From Cryptomeria japonica (lineage: Eukaryota; Streptophyta; Pinopsida; Cupressales; Cupressaceae), in the NCBI RefSeq assembly GCF_030272615.1, contig NC_081413.1, positions 609,783,209 through 609,847,208 of the forward strand: a DNA stretch of 64,000 bases. Direction: 5' to 3'. The notes below the pieces were generated by a model. The model did no database searches. It was given only the letters and a program-made list of their open reading frames with translations, and had not been told where the DNA came from. Shown in pieces: positions 10,553-22,596 of the stretch (its first letter is position 1; each line of letters starts with the position of its first letter). A program made the translations under genes and the position numbers.

Positions 10553-13500
10553 GCTGGATCCCTGTAACCGGTGGGTTACAATCTGATATAGATTTGCTAG
10601 TGCAAAATTTAGGCTGTTAGTGAACCTTTCACTATCCTTTAATGTTGCTTCTGTCCTTTGGATGGTACCAGTAAGTATGTGCATTTTCTCTTCAGGTGTC
10701 TTAAGTCCCAGAACAAGTGCCTCTGAAATCTATTTTCTCAAAGAGACAAGGATGTCAAGTTTCGGACCTAGTCTACATTTTAGTTCCTTAGCCTTGAATT
10801 TTAATCTCTCCTTATCTTTTTCAAATTTTTCAATTTTCTCTTCAAAGCTTGCAATTTCCTTCCCTATTACCAATATGGGTTCTGATGAACCTATGAGATT
10901 ATCAGCAATATCATTTATTTCTTTTTGTGCTTTGCTGATCTCTTTATCTATGTCTTCTGTCAAAATGTTAGTCTTGCTTGAATCCCTGTACAACTTCTTA
11001 AAGTCCATTATTGTCTTTCCTAGTGCCGGTAATAATGTATCAATGTGTTCCTTGCATCTGTTTATTGACTCTTCAGAGAATTTTTTTTTCTCTTTATTCA
11101 TTTTCTCACTGAAAGTCTCCTCATTAATTTGATCAAATGTTAGTAGGTTGCCGGTTATATATTTAGACAATGTGTCTAATTGGCTCAAATAATCTTTATT
11201 TTCCACATTGCACTTGGGTGCAATCAATTTCAAAATTGGGATGGTATCATCAATTGCCTTATATGCAAGTGCATTGTAATCTGTTATTTTCTTGATGGGA
11301 TCCAATAATACCTCTGTTACATTTGTTAGTTTGAATTCTTTTGAGGAACTAGATGACTATCCAACTACCTTAACAATCTACAATCCACCGATGTGAGTAA
11401 CCTCTTTGCTTATGTTGACCTTTGGTAGGTCAGTTTGAGTTTGTATCTCAACTAGCAAAGGCTTGGGTTTATTAGTTGTTGCCGGTGGCACTGTCTCTGT
11501 TTGAACCCTTACCTCAACCTTTTTCTCTTCAAGTTTCTTAGTGTGTACCTCTATCAGTTTCCCTGAGCTTTCCACTGTTGGTTTCTCTATATGTACCTCT
11601 GAACTATCTACTGCCAGTATCTCAATAGATTTTACTGTGTTATCAGTAGCCAGTTGCTCTAACTTAGTAGATTTGTTCAGTGTGAGCACCAGTGGTATCT
11701 GTCACCATTCTAGTTCCAAGGGGATCAGTTGATTGTTTAGTTTGTGTTTCAATCCCAATCTCAACATTTCCAACTATATCCTCATCATGTGTCTCTACTG
11801 CAATGTTCTCTGTCGGTGGCTCAGTTTCCACATCTTTCTTCTTAGTGGTTTCCTTATCAACTACAATGTTAACCTCTTGTGTATCAATGTTCATAGTATA
11901 TAACACCTCTGAATTAGGATTGGTGTCTTCATGTGTAGTCTCCATACTCTTAATATTATCTGTTACTGGTGGTGTATCAACAATCTCAACCGGTGGAGTA
12001 TCAGAAGGAGGTGGGGGCAAGTTATCTGTTACTTTTATGCTCGAAGGACCACCTACCTTGCCTTTACCTTTATCCTTATCCTTTTGATAGACTCTGAAAG
12101 TCTTTGGTCATTTAAGTTCTTCTTGCTTTTCCTTTTCCACAAAGAAAATATCCCATTTATCTGCTATTTCTTCAGATATCTCATTCACTGTTCCAGCCAT
12201 TAAAGCTACATGCTAGTGACCGATGGAAAATATAGTCATGTTTGCCTCACTTATTAGTTCATCAATTTCTTTTGCTAACTTTACTGGGTGAACTGCAAGT
12301 AATTTTTCTACCTTAATCTTCTTGTCTAATTCTACAATTGCTAACCTTTTTGCATCTAATCTTCTGTACAAGTCACTTGGTAGATCATCTACAACTTCTA
12401 TCAAAAATTTGTTGTAAATGTCTAAGTGTAAAATAACACTATTTTCTATACTTTCCTTTTCCTCATTTGTAAAAGTGTTATACAATTTGCTGACATTTGA
12501 CAAGTTTCCATCTTTAGTTATTTCATTCAAAAGATTGTCTAAGGGAGGGATAACTTGTTTTTCCTTCTTCTTCCTTGGGGTCATTTTCCTTGTCGGAGGC
12601 CTTACTGCCTGTTGTTTCTTTCTAGCTTTCTTGGGTGCAAGAGAGGGTACCGGTGAGGGTTTTCTTTTTCTTTCTACCCTTTTTCTTTCTATCAGTATTT
12701 CACTGTTAGATGAGGTAGCAACCGATGAAAGATGTGCTTCCAGTTGTATCCCTTCCAAGTCACTTTCCTTGATACTAGTAATGTTTAACAAGTCTTCTTT
12801 AATTTCTTTTGCCCGTTCTGTTGCTTTTCTAATTGTTTGTTCTATTTTCTTCATTCGTTTCAGTGATTGAACTTTGCTTTCAATAGTTTCAGCATTTCCA
12901 AATACTTCTTCTGTAGGTTCTTTAGGAGCTTCAAGTAGGGCTTTTGCATATGTTTCTATTATGTTCTCATCTACCTCATAACCCATCTTTGTAACCCAAA
13001 CTATTCTTGGAACCACTGCCTGCATCTAGATTTCATCCTTCTTTATAACAAAACATATCTCCTTTTAATATTTGTCAACTATGGCTTGAGATAGTCTTTC
13101 CCTAGTCTTCATTCTAGCCTTTAATGCCTGAAAGTGTTCAATTATGTTCTTTTTCCTATCATCTCCCATGCCATTAAGAATGTCCAAAAGTTATTTGCCT
13201 ACCGGTATGTCAAAGCCAAATTCTTTTCTACCTATACCGGGAACTTCCTTGGTGATGTATAGCAATAGACATACGAGTAAGTTACTGAATCTAAATGTGC
13301 CTTTCTTGTCACCCTTAATTTTCTTCAGATTGTCAATTAAATCATCCTTTAGCCATTCACATATGTCAATCTTTGCATTACTATTTACCATGTCATAAGC
13401 ACTTTTGATACATAAACTAGAAACAAAATTTAATCTATTGGCATGTGTAGTCTTGTATCCTAGAATCATGCTAATGAATCTTACATTAATATCCTTCACA

Positions 13501-14033
13501 TCATTTACTTTTAAGTATCTGCTATCATGTGTTGCACTGGTTAGGGTCATTACAATGTTGTTTGGAACCTTTTTAGTCTTATCAGGCCTGCTACCGGTGG
13601 AAGGTAAGTTTGTCATTGCTCTAACTACTTCTCTTGCTATCTTATGGATGGAATCTATCCAAAAGAACTCCCCATGAACTCTGCTCAATACAATCCTTAT
13701 AACTTCCTTGGGAAAATCAGGAATGCTAAGTATCTCCACAAAACCTAGGGTTTCAATTATCTTGTGTTCCGGTTTTACATTACCATTTTCATCACAAATT
13801 ACAGTTCTATACATGTTCATAATCTCATCAGCACCAAGTTCTTCAATATGAGAATGTATGTAAATCCTAGGGTCTTCAGTATATACAACTCCTTTGGGTA
13901 TTTTAGAAAATGCTCCTAGGGTATCATCTTGCTTTGCAACTTTGGGAATGATTTTAAATATGGGCCTAGGGAATTTAACCACTTCAATTATAGTAGGATT
14001 TGCAACGAATTCAGGTACAGAGGAGGAAGCCAT
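10553..14033 (-). pseudogene. Element B ORF2: long protein of unknown function
   Basis: Starts at 14033 (MASSSVPEF) and runs for about 1,100 codons in one direction, broken by in-frame stops (for example at about 13188) and shifts. The first 280 codons are open and carry the family motifs: ICDENGN, IRIVLSRVHGEFFWI, GYKTTHANRLNFVSS and DDLIDNLKKIKGD. A Lys/Arg-rich segment follows near 12600 (KKARKKQQ), then a Thr/Glu-rich stretch and a Lys/Glu coiled coil at 10730-11305. Element C has the same start and motif order. No capsid, protease or polymerase motif is visible. A distant match to 'putative plant transposon protein' or plant mobile domain families is possible but untested. Confidence 0.7.
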
Positions 14034-14335
14034 TGTATAAATACCTTAATTTGCCTTTAGGTTTGAATGCTTGAATGATTTGCTTCACTTCTCGCTATGG
14101 ATGCCTTTGCTCAGGTTTTTCACGCTCTAAAGAAATTTGAATGCTCGGTGAATGAAAAAGAGTGAAAAACACTTGCTTTATAATGTCATTTCCTTCAACG
14201 ACTACAATAAATGCCTACCGGTTAAGTGAAACTTAACACATTTGCCGGTAAAAAAGAAATTCAACTTCTTACCATCAACCGAGGGTAAACTAGCATGATT
14301 TTCAATTTGTTGCCATACCCCCAAAAGGTTTCTTT

Positions 14336-15455
14336 TTAGTTAGATGAAGAATATCCTGCTGGTGGAGTGATACTCTGTTCTACTGGTGAAGGAATAGCTT
14401 CATTAACATTCTGATCTGACTTTCTAATCCATTGTTTTGAAAACTCTTGCTTTACCTCTTCAACCTTCTCTTTACCTTTCAAACTGGGTCCTTTGTTATT
14501 TGCTAGTGATGCCTTACTTCTACAAAATTTTGCAATATGTCCAATCTTGTTACAAGCATAACAAGTCACATTATTTTTCTGAATAGCTTTTCCATATCCT
14601 ATGCCGGTATGTGTTCTGCATTGATTAGATAAGTGTCCAAATCTTCCACAAATATAACATCTTACATTCATTCTGCAATTTTTTGAGTTGTGACCAATTT
14701 TGTTGCATTTAGAACATTGACTGGTGGGTGCATTAGTGTTTTGATAGTTTCTAGATCTACACTGATTTTCTCTATGACCATACTTATTAAATTTAAAACA
14801 TTTCCCATTAAATTTGTAAGCATTAGGTTGTCTTACCGGTTTACTATGATCATGATTGTTTGCAGTACTGGAGCTTTCACCAACTTCAAAGCCAAGGCCA
14901 TTAGTATCTCCATCAGGTTTCTAATTTTTAGCATGTTATCAAGTTCCCTTGAAGTTTTCTTGAATTTACCTTTGTGTTGATTTGCATCAGCCAACTCATT
15001 TTCCAAGATTCCTTGCTGTCTCATGAGTTCAGTTCTATCATTTTGTGTATGCATCAAATATATCTTCAACATATCATTTTCATGACCGAGTCTTGGGTTT
15101 TCATTTCCAACATCATTTAGTCTTCTAACCAAGTCATCTTCATTCTTCTTTCTATCTTAAATGTCTTTACAAAACCTCATAGTCATATCTTGCATCTCAT
15201 TCCTCATAGTACTGTGTTCCTGTCTCAACTTGTTCACAAGGTCATTAAGAATTTCTTTTTCACCTTCATCACTTTGCATCTTTTCAAAAAGTTCTCTTCT
15301 TTTGTTCCTAGCAATAGTGATATTTTCTTGAAGTCCTTGAATGATTTCCTATGCAGTCATCAGATCATCTTCAAGTTTCATGTTCTTCAACTTTTCTGCA
15401 TCATAATCTAAAAGAGTTGTTTCCAATTGCTTTCTCAAGTTTTCCATCTGTACCG
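14336..15455 (-). pseudogene. Element B ORF1: coiled coil plus four CCHC knuckles
   Basis: The frame begins just after the primer site (about 15455), continues as a Leu/Glu/Lys-rich coiled coil with at least two stops (near 15349 and 15160) and shifts frame near 14930. It ends at 14336 with knuckles CFKFNKYGHRENQC (second Cys replaced by Phe), CSKCNKIGHNSKNC, CYICGRFGHLSNQC and CYACNKIGHIAKFC. Multiple CX2CX4HX4C knuckles imply RNA binding like nucleocapsid, but I see no capsid domain before them. The linker motif TNGLGF is shared with element C. It is probably a Gag-like packaging protein (inference). Confidence 0.75.
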
Positions 15456-15504
15456 ATGTCAGAATCTTCCTCAAGCTGTTAGGATTTTGAATGTAGAGAA
15501 CTAC

Positions 15505-15516
15505 GCTCTGATACCA
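15505..15516 (-). promoter_or_regulatory. Element B primer-binding site (initiator-Met tRNA)
   Basis: Minus strand reads TGGTATCAGAGC, the classic plant site complementary to the 3' end of initiator tRNA-Met. It lies two bases from the 5' LTR edge at 15519, which fixes the orientation. Confidence 0.92.
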
Positions 15517-15518
15517 AT

Positions 15519-16262
15519 TATTAGTATTCCCAAAGATACTGAGAAGGGGGGTGAATCAATATCTATCCGGTTAATGGATTTTCTAAACTTATTAAGTAAA
15601 TTGCATTCCAAAACAGTGTACTGGTAAACAAGAGTTAATGCAGTAAATAGGAACAATAAACACAACATAGAAAGCACACCATAACACAATATTTTTGGTG
15701 AGGAAACCCGGTGTGGGAAAACCTCGGTGGGATTTGTGACCCACAATATTCACTCACTGGCCAATAAATGAATATTACTTACAGTATGTGGTGCCTGCAC
15801 ATGCAGGAAGGCTCACTGCCTAGAGCTCATTGCTCAATTACAAAAGGAAGTCTCACTGACTTATAAAACTGGATTATAGAAATCCAAAGTGATGTACTGC
15901 TACAAAAAGCATCTGCTATGCCAAGTTCAGTACCGGTTTAAGCTCTTACAATAACCATAGCCTTACTTCAATATTCACTCATCATATCCATCTATGTCCT
16001 ATTCCATGCTACATACATAATGATCTTAAAGATCTCATACTTATGTACGAGTCTTATTACAATATGCCATGTTGGCTTACAAAAAGATATTACAATTAAA
16101 TATATTATGCAATAAGCAAAATCCTGTCAGCCAGGGTGTCGGTAATCATCTTTATCGCTGTCGGTGCCGGTGCCTGCTGGTGTCATAGGATTGCAAGGTT
16201 TCCATCAATGACAATACCTTCAATCACCTACAATTTCTCATTGGAGTGTGCATTTTCCAACA
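15519..16262 (-). repeat. 5' LTR of element B
   Basis: 744 bp. It ends ...TTTTCCAACA at 16262 on the plus strand. Its inner edge reads TATTAG where the outer edge of the partner LTR reads TGTTAG. It is followed by ATTGG, the changed copy of the target duplication. Confidence 0.92.
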
Positions 16263-16687
16263 ATTGGATTGGGCTATCTTCACCCTTTGGTGCTCTGGTA
16301 TGTCTTCACTCTCAAAGAAATTGTCCAAGGAGTATATCCACTCCATCACTATATCTAGTTCCATCTTACTGGCAAACACTAGCAGATCTAATTTCACATC
16401 CATTGTTCTTCTTTCCATGGAATTGAGGACACTCATCAGGGGTCTCTGGTCTATAGGAACCTCTTGTTCTTCCTGCCTAGGGGTCTCCTCTTCATCCCCT
16501 TCTTCAACACTTCCAGAGTCTCTCTCTCCCATCTCCACTTTGTCCTTGAACTGGTCCATTTCATCTCTCAAGGCCTAATTCTCAGCCTGACTGCTCTACT
16601 CTCTACCATCTGCTTCTTTACCAAGATAACCAACTCAGCATTGGTCATCCTTGATGGGATATCTTGGGATCCCTCTTCTTTTGACAT
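16263..16687 (-). pseudogene. Element A gag N-terminal part
   Basis: The frame begins at about 16687 (MSKEEGSQDIPSRMTNAELV), suffers a stop and a shift near 16568-16600, and continues as DEMDQFKDKVEMGERD. It then reads LDIVMEWIYSLDNFFE and DIPEHQRVKIAQS before reaching element B. The W...L..FFE...I...RV..A order is the usual start of a gypsy capsid (retrotrans_gag) domain. The same reading resumes at 9541 on the other side of B. The primer site and 5' LTR lie directly upstream. Confidence 0.82.
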
Positions 16688-16722
16688 CTTGTCTTCTTCT
16701 CCTATCCAAAGAACACCCCTAC

Positions 16723-16734
16723 GCTCTGATACCA
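16723..16734 (-). promoter_or_regulatory. Element A primer-binding site (initiator-Met tRNA)
   Basis: Minus strand TGGTATCAGAGC, two bases from the 5' LTR edge at 16737. It is identical to the sites of B and C, though A is a chromovirus. Confidence 0.92.
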
Positions 16735-16736
16735 CT

Positions 16737-17203
16737 TGATGCAGAGGCCTACTTACACCTAAGGATAAGTCCAAAAGGTTAGGGTTTGACCCTTCAAATG
16801 ACAAAAATGACCCTACAAGTAAGGACTCCACATCTTAAGGTTTTGAACTACTCTCCACTACCCAAGCCTATTACCTACTCAAGATGAGTAAATGGCTTCA
16901 ACTTCTCAAACATGCCTCACCTATAACTCTACTCTTAGGGGCTTTGGAATTGGTCCATTCATGACTACTAAGGACTATTCCAAGCATTTTTTAAAGGTTT
17001 TGTCTTCAAATCCTTATACCTCCTTTGGAAACCTACCCCCTAGGCTAGTAGCCCTCCTATACCAGTATTTTGCATTGAACTCCAAAATATTCCACACACT
17101 CTAAGAAACTACTCACCATTCCAGACACCCTTTTGGGAGTTACATTCATCCCCAAAATGGTTTTGTAAGATCTGCACGTTAAAGGTTTGAATCCCTTAGA
17201 AGC
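16737..17203 (-). repeat. Truncated 5' LTR of element A
   Basis: Aligns with 3937 to about 4405 and then loses similarity at about 17203, shortly after a shared GAATCCCTTAGAAGCCTA. Roughly the outer two thirds of the LTR are missing, by deletion or a later insertion. Confidence 0.85.
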
Positions 17204-17882
17204 CTATATGGAAACATCCTATATGGATAAGACACAAGAATCTATACCAGATAGTGTTAGGTGAAATGTATTTAATATCTTAGACTTACAGGGACATATG
17301 GGGAAGTTTTTGCGTGTGATGATGCCATGAAAGGTCTGATATCCTTATGTATTAGACTGAGAAAACCAGTGAAAGACAAAAAAAATGCATTCAGAAGATA
17401 AAAGGTTGAATTTCCTAATGTTTGGTGCTGAAGTGATGTGTGGGGACCCTGCCAAGTCAAATACCTTGTTGTAGTTTCAAAGGCTGGAAAAATAATAAGC
17501 ATTTTATTTACTGTCCTAATAGAATTTTGTCTTACTTGTCACTGATTTGGACAATATTGAGAGGATCCTATAAGGATGACTATCACCATACTCTCTATGA
17601 ATTCACAACATTGATAATGAATTCACATTAGACACTCATGGATTACGCCAATTATACATTAGTCAACTTTAGATATGATACAAGGATTGCATACCACAAA
17701 GCCATTAGCATATCACCTGCTCTAAATCACCACAAAGCCATTAGATATGTTTTGAGATGAAAAAGAAGAGTTAAATGGTTTTTGTTTAATTTGAATTATT
17801 TATATGTTCAAGTAATTTAATTTGGTATTACTTCTATATAACTAGTTTTATAGCCCGATTTTTTTGCCTGTGAAGAAAGACC
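17204..17882. other. Unassigned spacer before the CACTA transposase
   Basis: About 680 bp without a supported gene. It should contain the left end and promoter of the CACTA element, but I could not identify a CACTA terminal motif or subterminal repeats in it. Confidence 0.4.
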
Positions 17883-18061
17883 ATGTCAGACAATATCAAC
17901 GAACAACAAAATAAGGAGACAACTCCTAGATTGTGGTCTAACTTGAAAAGAAAAGGTGATGGAAAATGTTACTGTCCTTGCAAAATTTGTAAGGGGTTAA
18001 ACACTAGAAGAATTCTGATCAAAACAACTAAGAAACATTGTAGATTGCATGGTCACATTGA

Positions 18062-18206
18062 AGGAGGACATGATTTTTTTTTTTTTTTAATGGTAAGTGC
18101 TATCAACTGTGGGGATAGCACCCTATATTAATAAAGTAAAATGAGTATAAAATTATGTTATCACATATCCAAAATCCCTTCACCTAGGTAAAAGGGGGAC
18201 ATGATT
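18062..18206 (-). mobile_element. Short SINE-like retroposed insertion with target duplication
   Basis: Inside transposase exon 1 a block of about 117 bp (18076-18192) begins with a 13-T tract, i.e. poly(A) on the minus strand. It is flanked by AGGAGGACATGATT and AGGGGGACATGATT (18062-18075 and 18193-18206), a 14-bp duplication with one mismatch. That is the signature of LINE-mediated retroposition. The body contains TGCTATC..GATAGCA, a small hairpin. I cannot name the parent. It could be a short SINE or a 3' scrap of a LINE. Confidence 0.7.
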
Positions 18207-21104
18207 ATCATCCATTGGTAAGTTTTTCATTATATCATTTTAACAATTTATATACATAAGAAATCACTTGATGATGAGATCATGATCATGGTTTATTTAT
18301 GTTGATCATTTTTATATAGGCCGAGCACCCCAAAGCACATGATATGGATCAACACAACCCAAAGAATATGGTTTTCAAAGTGGAGGAACATGGAGGTGTG
18401 AATATCAAAGCTGAAGATAATGATCCCATGGAAGATGATGATCATGAGCCACAAAACACAATTGAAGATGATAGTACAAATACATTGATCCATGACACAT
18501 TTAGTACTGGCACAACTAATCATGATGATGAAGATGACCTTGATGTTGTTCATGATTTACCTCTACTTGAGAAGGCATATGAGGCCCTTTATGAAGGCTC
18601 CTAGACAACTCTTCTCTCTGTTGTATTGTTGTTGGTGAACTTGAAGGTTATGAATGGTTTATCCAACATAACAATCTCACGTATGTTAAGGTTTGTCATA
18701 TATGTTATTATGGTTAATAAATGGTGAACCATGTAACATTAATATTCTTTATATTAACAAATTATATTTTTTTGTTGTAGATTGATAGGTGAGTTTTTGT
18801 TACCACAATCAAATATTCTACCTCGCTCATACCGAGAATTATCTACCATTATGAAAGATATTGGAATGGAGTATCAAGCAATAGATGCTTGTCCCAATAA
18901 TCATATTATATATCACAAACAACATGAATTTAGAACTGAATGCCCTGAATGTCATACCAGTGGATATCGAACAGATCAAATAACAAAAAAAGGTACCTCG
19001 CAAGGTTCTTTGTTATATTCCCATTATTCCACGTATGCAATGATTATTCAAGTGCACTAGCTTGGCACAATTTATGGATTACCATGCATGCAATATAAGT
19101 CAAGATGACATTATTCGAATGCCTATGGATGGTTCAAAATTTATGGGCATAGAGGAAAAGTAGCCACACTTTAAAGAAGAACCTCATAATCTCAGGATTC
19201 CATTGGCGGCGGACGGTGTCAATCCATTTAGAGAGCTAAGATCTGTTTACTCAGTATGGCCTGTTTTTGTTATCAACAATAACATTCCTCCATGGATGTC
19301 AATAAAGAGGGAGCACGTGATGTTGGCAATGATTGTTCCAGGTATTTTATCATTTAATAGTTGTCTGCATTTAATTATAAATATTGTAGTAAAATGGTCA
19401 TAATAATTATATAATATTTTTGTTCATTCGATTAGGTAAGTAACAAGTTAAAGATATGAATGTATATATTGAGCCTCTTATTGATGAGTTGCTAGAGTTA
19501 TGGAATGGTTTCACTATGTATGATGTCTCTAGACCAATAGGACAAAGACAATTTCAATTCCATGCGATGCTTGTATGGACAATACATGATGCCCCAGGAC
19601 TCACACATTTTTGTGGTATAATATAGTGTTCAAGTTTCACATGATAATTATAATTAAAAAAATTAACATATTTAATCCAATTATACATTATCTTGTAGGT
19701 CTTCAAACAAAGGGAAAATTTGCATGTCCAATTTGTGGTCCAAAGATGAAATCTCGTCATTCAAAAAGTTTAGGAAAGCAGGTGTTTGATGAGTATAGGC
19801 ACTTTCTCCACAAAAATCATAAGTATCGAAATACTAAAAAAACATCTTTTCAATGGGAAAGAAGAGAATACATCAAAGCCATGAAGAATGACACCTCACA
19901 TGTGGAAGTTGAAATATAATAGAATTAATCGTCAAGGTAATGCCAATCCATCTAATGGTTTATGTCATAAAACATCTTTTCTATCATGTTTTGTTTACTG
20001 ATAATGTGATTGATGATCGTGAAGGTTGTCAAGGCATTAATGACCACCTTCCTAAGGGACTAAAAAGTTATCCCCGACAATTTAGTAGGTTGCCATACTA
20101 CGAGAAGTTACAAATTGTGCATTTGTTTGATACTATGCATATTGGAAAGAATATACCAAAGACATTATGGAAAATATTGGATGGAAGATGTGACAAAGAA
20201 AAAAGTGTCAAAATTTGTAGTGACATTCAGGAATCCATTCATGCAATGAAAAATGTCATTCAATCAAATAGCCATGGAGACCAGATTAATATAAGTGACC
20301 TTCCTTGGTTATTAACGGACCAACAAAGCAATGCTATAAAAGAAGTCATACGAAAAATTTGATTTCCCATAGGATTTGCTTCGAACATAAACTTTATCAT
20401 ATCAAAGAAAAGTGAATTTGGGCCAGGGATGAAAACGCATGATTGACATACCTTTATTAAGGTAATTCATGTTCTTGTGTATTTACTATATATTTGTATA
20501 CTGCGCATGTACTTTTCATTGTATTATGTTAGAAAAAAATGAAAAGATAATTTTATAACTGTTGCAGTACGTTCTACCTCTATCTCTCCCAGACCACTTC
20601 GACAATAATGTCAAGCAAGTCATATATGATCTTGGAAAATACATGATGTAAGTAGTGATATTTGTTCAATTCCTTGTATAGATATTATATTTGCGATTTG
20701 TTTTACTTGTTATGTAATATATATTTTTGAGTCTTGAATATATTGTAGGTGGTTGTCATGTAAAGAAATCCATAAAGGAGATATAAAATATTGGAAGAGA
20801 AAGATTCCTTATCTAATGTGTGAAATGCAAAAGTGTCTACCTTCAGCTTTTTTCAATGCACAAGAACACTACCTCATACACCAAGTTGAGGAGATTGAAT
20901 TGTGTGGACCTGTACACACTAGGTCAATGTGGATGGTTGAGAGGCACTTGAAATTTTTGAAGGCTTTGGTTCGACAAAGAGAATATCCCGAGGGTTCTAT
21001 GGTGGATGGATACATGGTATACTAGACTACGGTGTACATTTTTGAATATCTTTCTAAGTTTGTAGCAAAGATCCACATGGATCGCATTTGGGATCCCAAC
21101 CCCA

Positions 21105-21109
21105 TTAAC
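21105..21109. repeat. Target-site duplication of element C, left copy
   Basis: TTAAC, repeated exactly at 28853-28857. Removing element C plus one copy leaves the transposase reading open across the join. Confidence 0.9.
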
Positions 21110-22325
21110 TGATGAATACTAAGAGGGGGGGTGAATTAGTATACCAAAAAATACTGTACTTAATACTTTAACAGTCTAACAATAAATCGGTAAAACAGTT
21201 TCACAAACAAACCAGTTAGCACACATGCAAAACAAATAGCAAATAAGGCATTCACCCATAGAAGGACAATCACCATAACACAAGATATTTTGACATGGAA
21301 ACCCAAATGGGAAAAACCACAGTGAGATGAAACTCACAAGTAATTATCTGCAGAATAGTAACTAGACCAGTTAAGATCATACAATATTCTTTACCAGAAC
21401 AGATCCTATTAGGAATCTCAATCTCTGTTAGGAGATAAGTCTGATTAAAGACTACCTTGTGAGAGGATTTCAGATCCACAAAAGTGAACCACCCTGTTAG
21501 AGGATTTATAAGGGCTTTTTTGGGCCTACCCGGTTAAGGGTTTCTAACTTGTCAAAGATGTGAGTAATCAACAAGTGAATGATCTAGCAAATGGCACAGT
21601 CTGCTTGATTAGATCCATGATAGCTCACTGCTAATGCATTTCAGCATTACTTCAGTCTTTAGTAACTCCACACTCTGTTACAACACACAGACTTGATCTT
21701 CTCAGTTAAGATTGCACATACAAGAACTTTGACAACCACCAAAAACCTAACAGCTACACACACACACACACTCAAAACCCTAGACATGATGTCCTTAAAA
21801 GGAACCTGATTTCATGTCGGTCCAATAGGATTACATTGCAAGTTCCCAGGTTCATTGTATCTAGACACATTTGGTAACACGATACAAAATCACCGTCAAA
21901 GTGTTGGTGGATGGTAACTCATCACAAAAATATACCGGTTGGTAACTCATCATAGAGTATTATCGGTTTATACAACTTTACCAGTTACCGATTGGTAACT
22001 TAGAGTAATACCGGTTCAATTATAAAACAGATTATCGGTTGACAAAAATGAAGACTGGGAAAAATGATAACTGCCGCTTTTGGCTCCTTTGCTCTGCTCC
22101 GCTTGAAATCCTCAAGCCGCTTGAGCTCTTCATGCCGCTTGGGTCTCCATACCACTTAAGATCGGTAAACACTTTTTGCATAACATCGATAGTCTAAAGA
22201 CTACAACATAATACTGGTTTGGAACAAATACTGGTTGAGCATAATTCATACATTCAAAAAGTGATCTCATAGCAAGTGTGTGTCCATCAATGACAGTCAC
22301 AACATAATCATCAAAAATGCCAACA
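21110..22325 (-). repeat. 3' LTR of element C
   Basis: 1,216 bp, starting TGATGAATACTAAGAGG on the plus strand and ending ...AAAAATGCCAACA. It is very similar to 27636-28852 with scattered substitutions, so C is younger than B. It contains several CCGGTT-type repeats near 21935-22045. Confidence 0.93.
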
Positions 22326-22340
22326 ATCTCCCCCTTTGGC
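22326..22340 (-). promoter_or_regulatory. Element C polypurine tract
   Basis: Minus strand GCCAAAGGGGGAGAT directly before the TGTTGG start of the 3' LTR, identical to element B. Confidence 0.85.
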
Positions 22341-22596
22341 ATTGATGACAACACTTAGGAAAATTTTGACATCTAAGTGTTTTACAACAAAATTATACCA
22401 TAATCAAAATTACTCCCCCTAAGCATATACACTATCCGTTTAGCAGAAAATACAATGTATACTACTTCATTACAAAGATAAACATGAAAGTATACATAGC
22501 ATGCATCAAAATTTTAAATACAGAATACTACTCCCCCTTTGCCAACAATGATAAAGTACAGCTGAATAACCCCTGTTCCATTAAAATAATAAGAGT

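Larger units (their letters stand above)
9542..16262 (-). mobile_element. Element B: non-autonomous LTR retrotransposon nested in element A gag
   Basis: Complete structure, 6.7 kb, minus strand. LTRs lie at 9542-10321 and 15519-16262, with TGTTGG...AACA-type ends. It has an initiator-Met primer site, a polypurine tract, and flanking TTTGG (9537-9541) and ATTGG (16263-16267), a 5-bp target duplication with one change. Between the LTRs are only two decayed frames: ORF1 with coiled coil and CCHC knuckles, and ORF2, long and of unknown function. I find no protease, reverse transcriptase, RNase H or integrase motif. LTR ends and polypurine tract resemble Ty1/copia, so a copia-type helper is a reasonable inference. 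Confidence 0.9.
3937..17203 (-). mobile_element. Element A: decayed Ty3/gypsy chromovirus, interrupted by element B
   Basis: Read on the minus strand it has a truncated 5' LTR (16737-17203), an initiator-Met primer site, gag (split by B), protease, reverse transcriptase, RNase H, integrase, a chromodomain-like tail and a 3' LTR (3937 to about 5427). The two LTRs share their first 460 or so bases with scattered differences, starting TGATGtAGAGGCC and TGATGcAGAGGCC. The coding region has many stops and frameshifts, so the copy is dead. The 5' LTR stops matching at about 17203, so the far end and the target duplication are lost. The integrase-chromodomain order places it among plant chromoviruses; the exact clade is not determined. 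Confidence 0.88.
17883..21109 (+). pseudogene. CACTA tnp2-type transposase, first part
   Basis: Exon 1 starts at 17883 (MSDNINEQQNKETTPRLW) with the Transpos_assoc-like cysteines CYCPCKICKG and a SINE-like insertion inside it. Exon 2 (from about 18320) is acidic and has a TAG at 18601. Later pieces match tnp2: IDACPNNHIIYHKQ, FRTECPECHTSGY, FRELRSVYSVWPVFVINNN (with PPW following), PLIDELLELWNG, GKFACPICG and YYEKLQIVHLFDTMHIGKNI. The 20753-21025 piece matches DUF4218 (PSAFFNAQEHYLIHQVEEIE, GPVHTRSMWMVERHLKFLKA, YPEGSMVDGY). The frame is broken in several places. The reading continues across element C at 28858. Confidence 0.85.
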
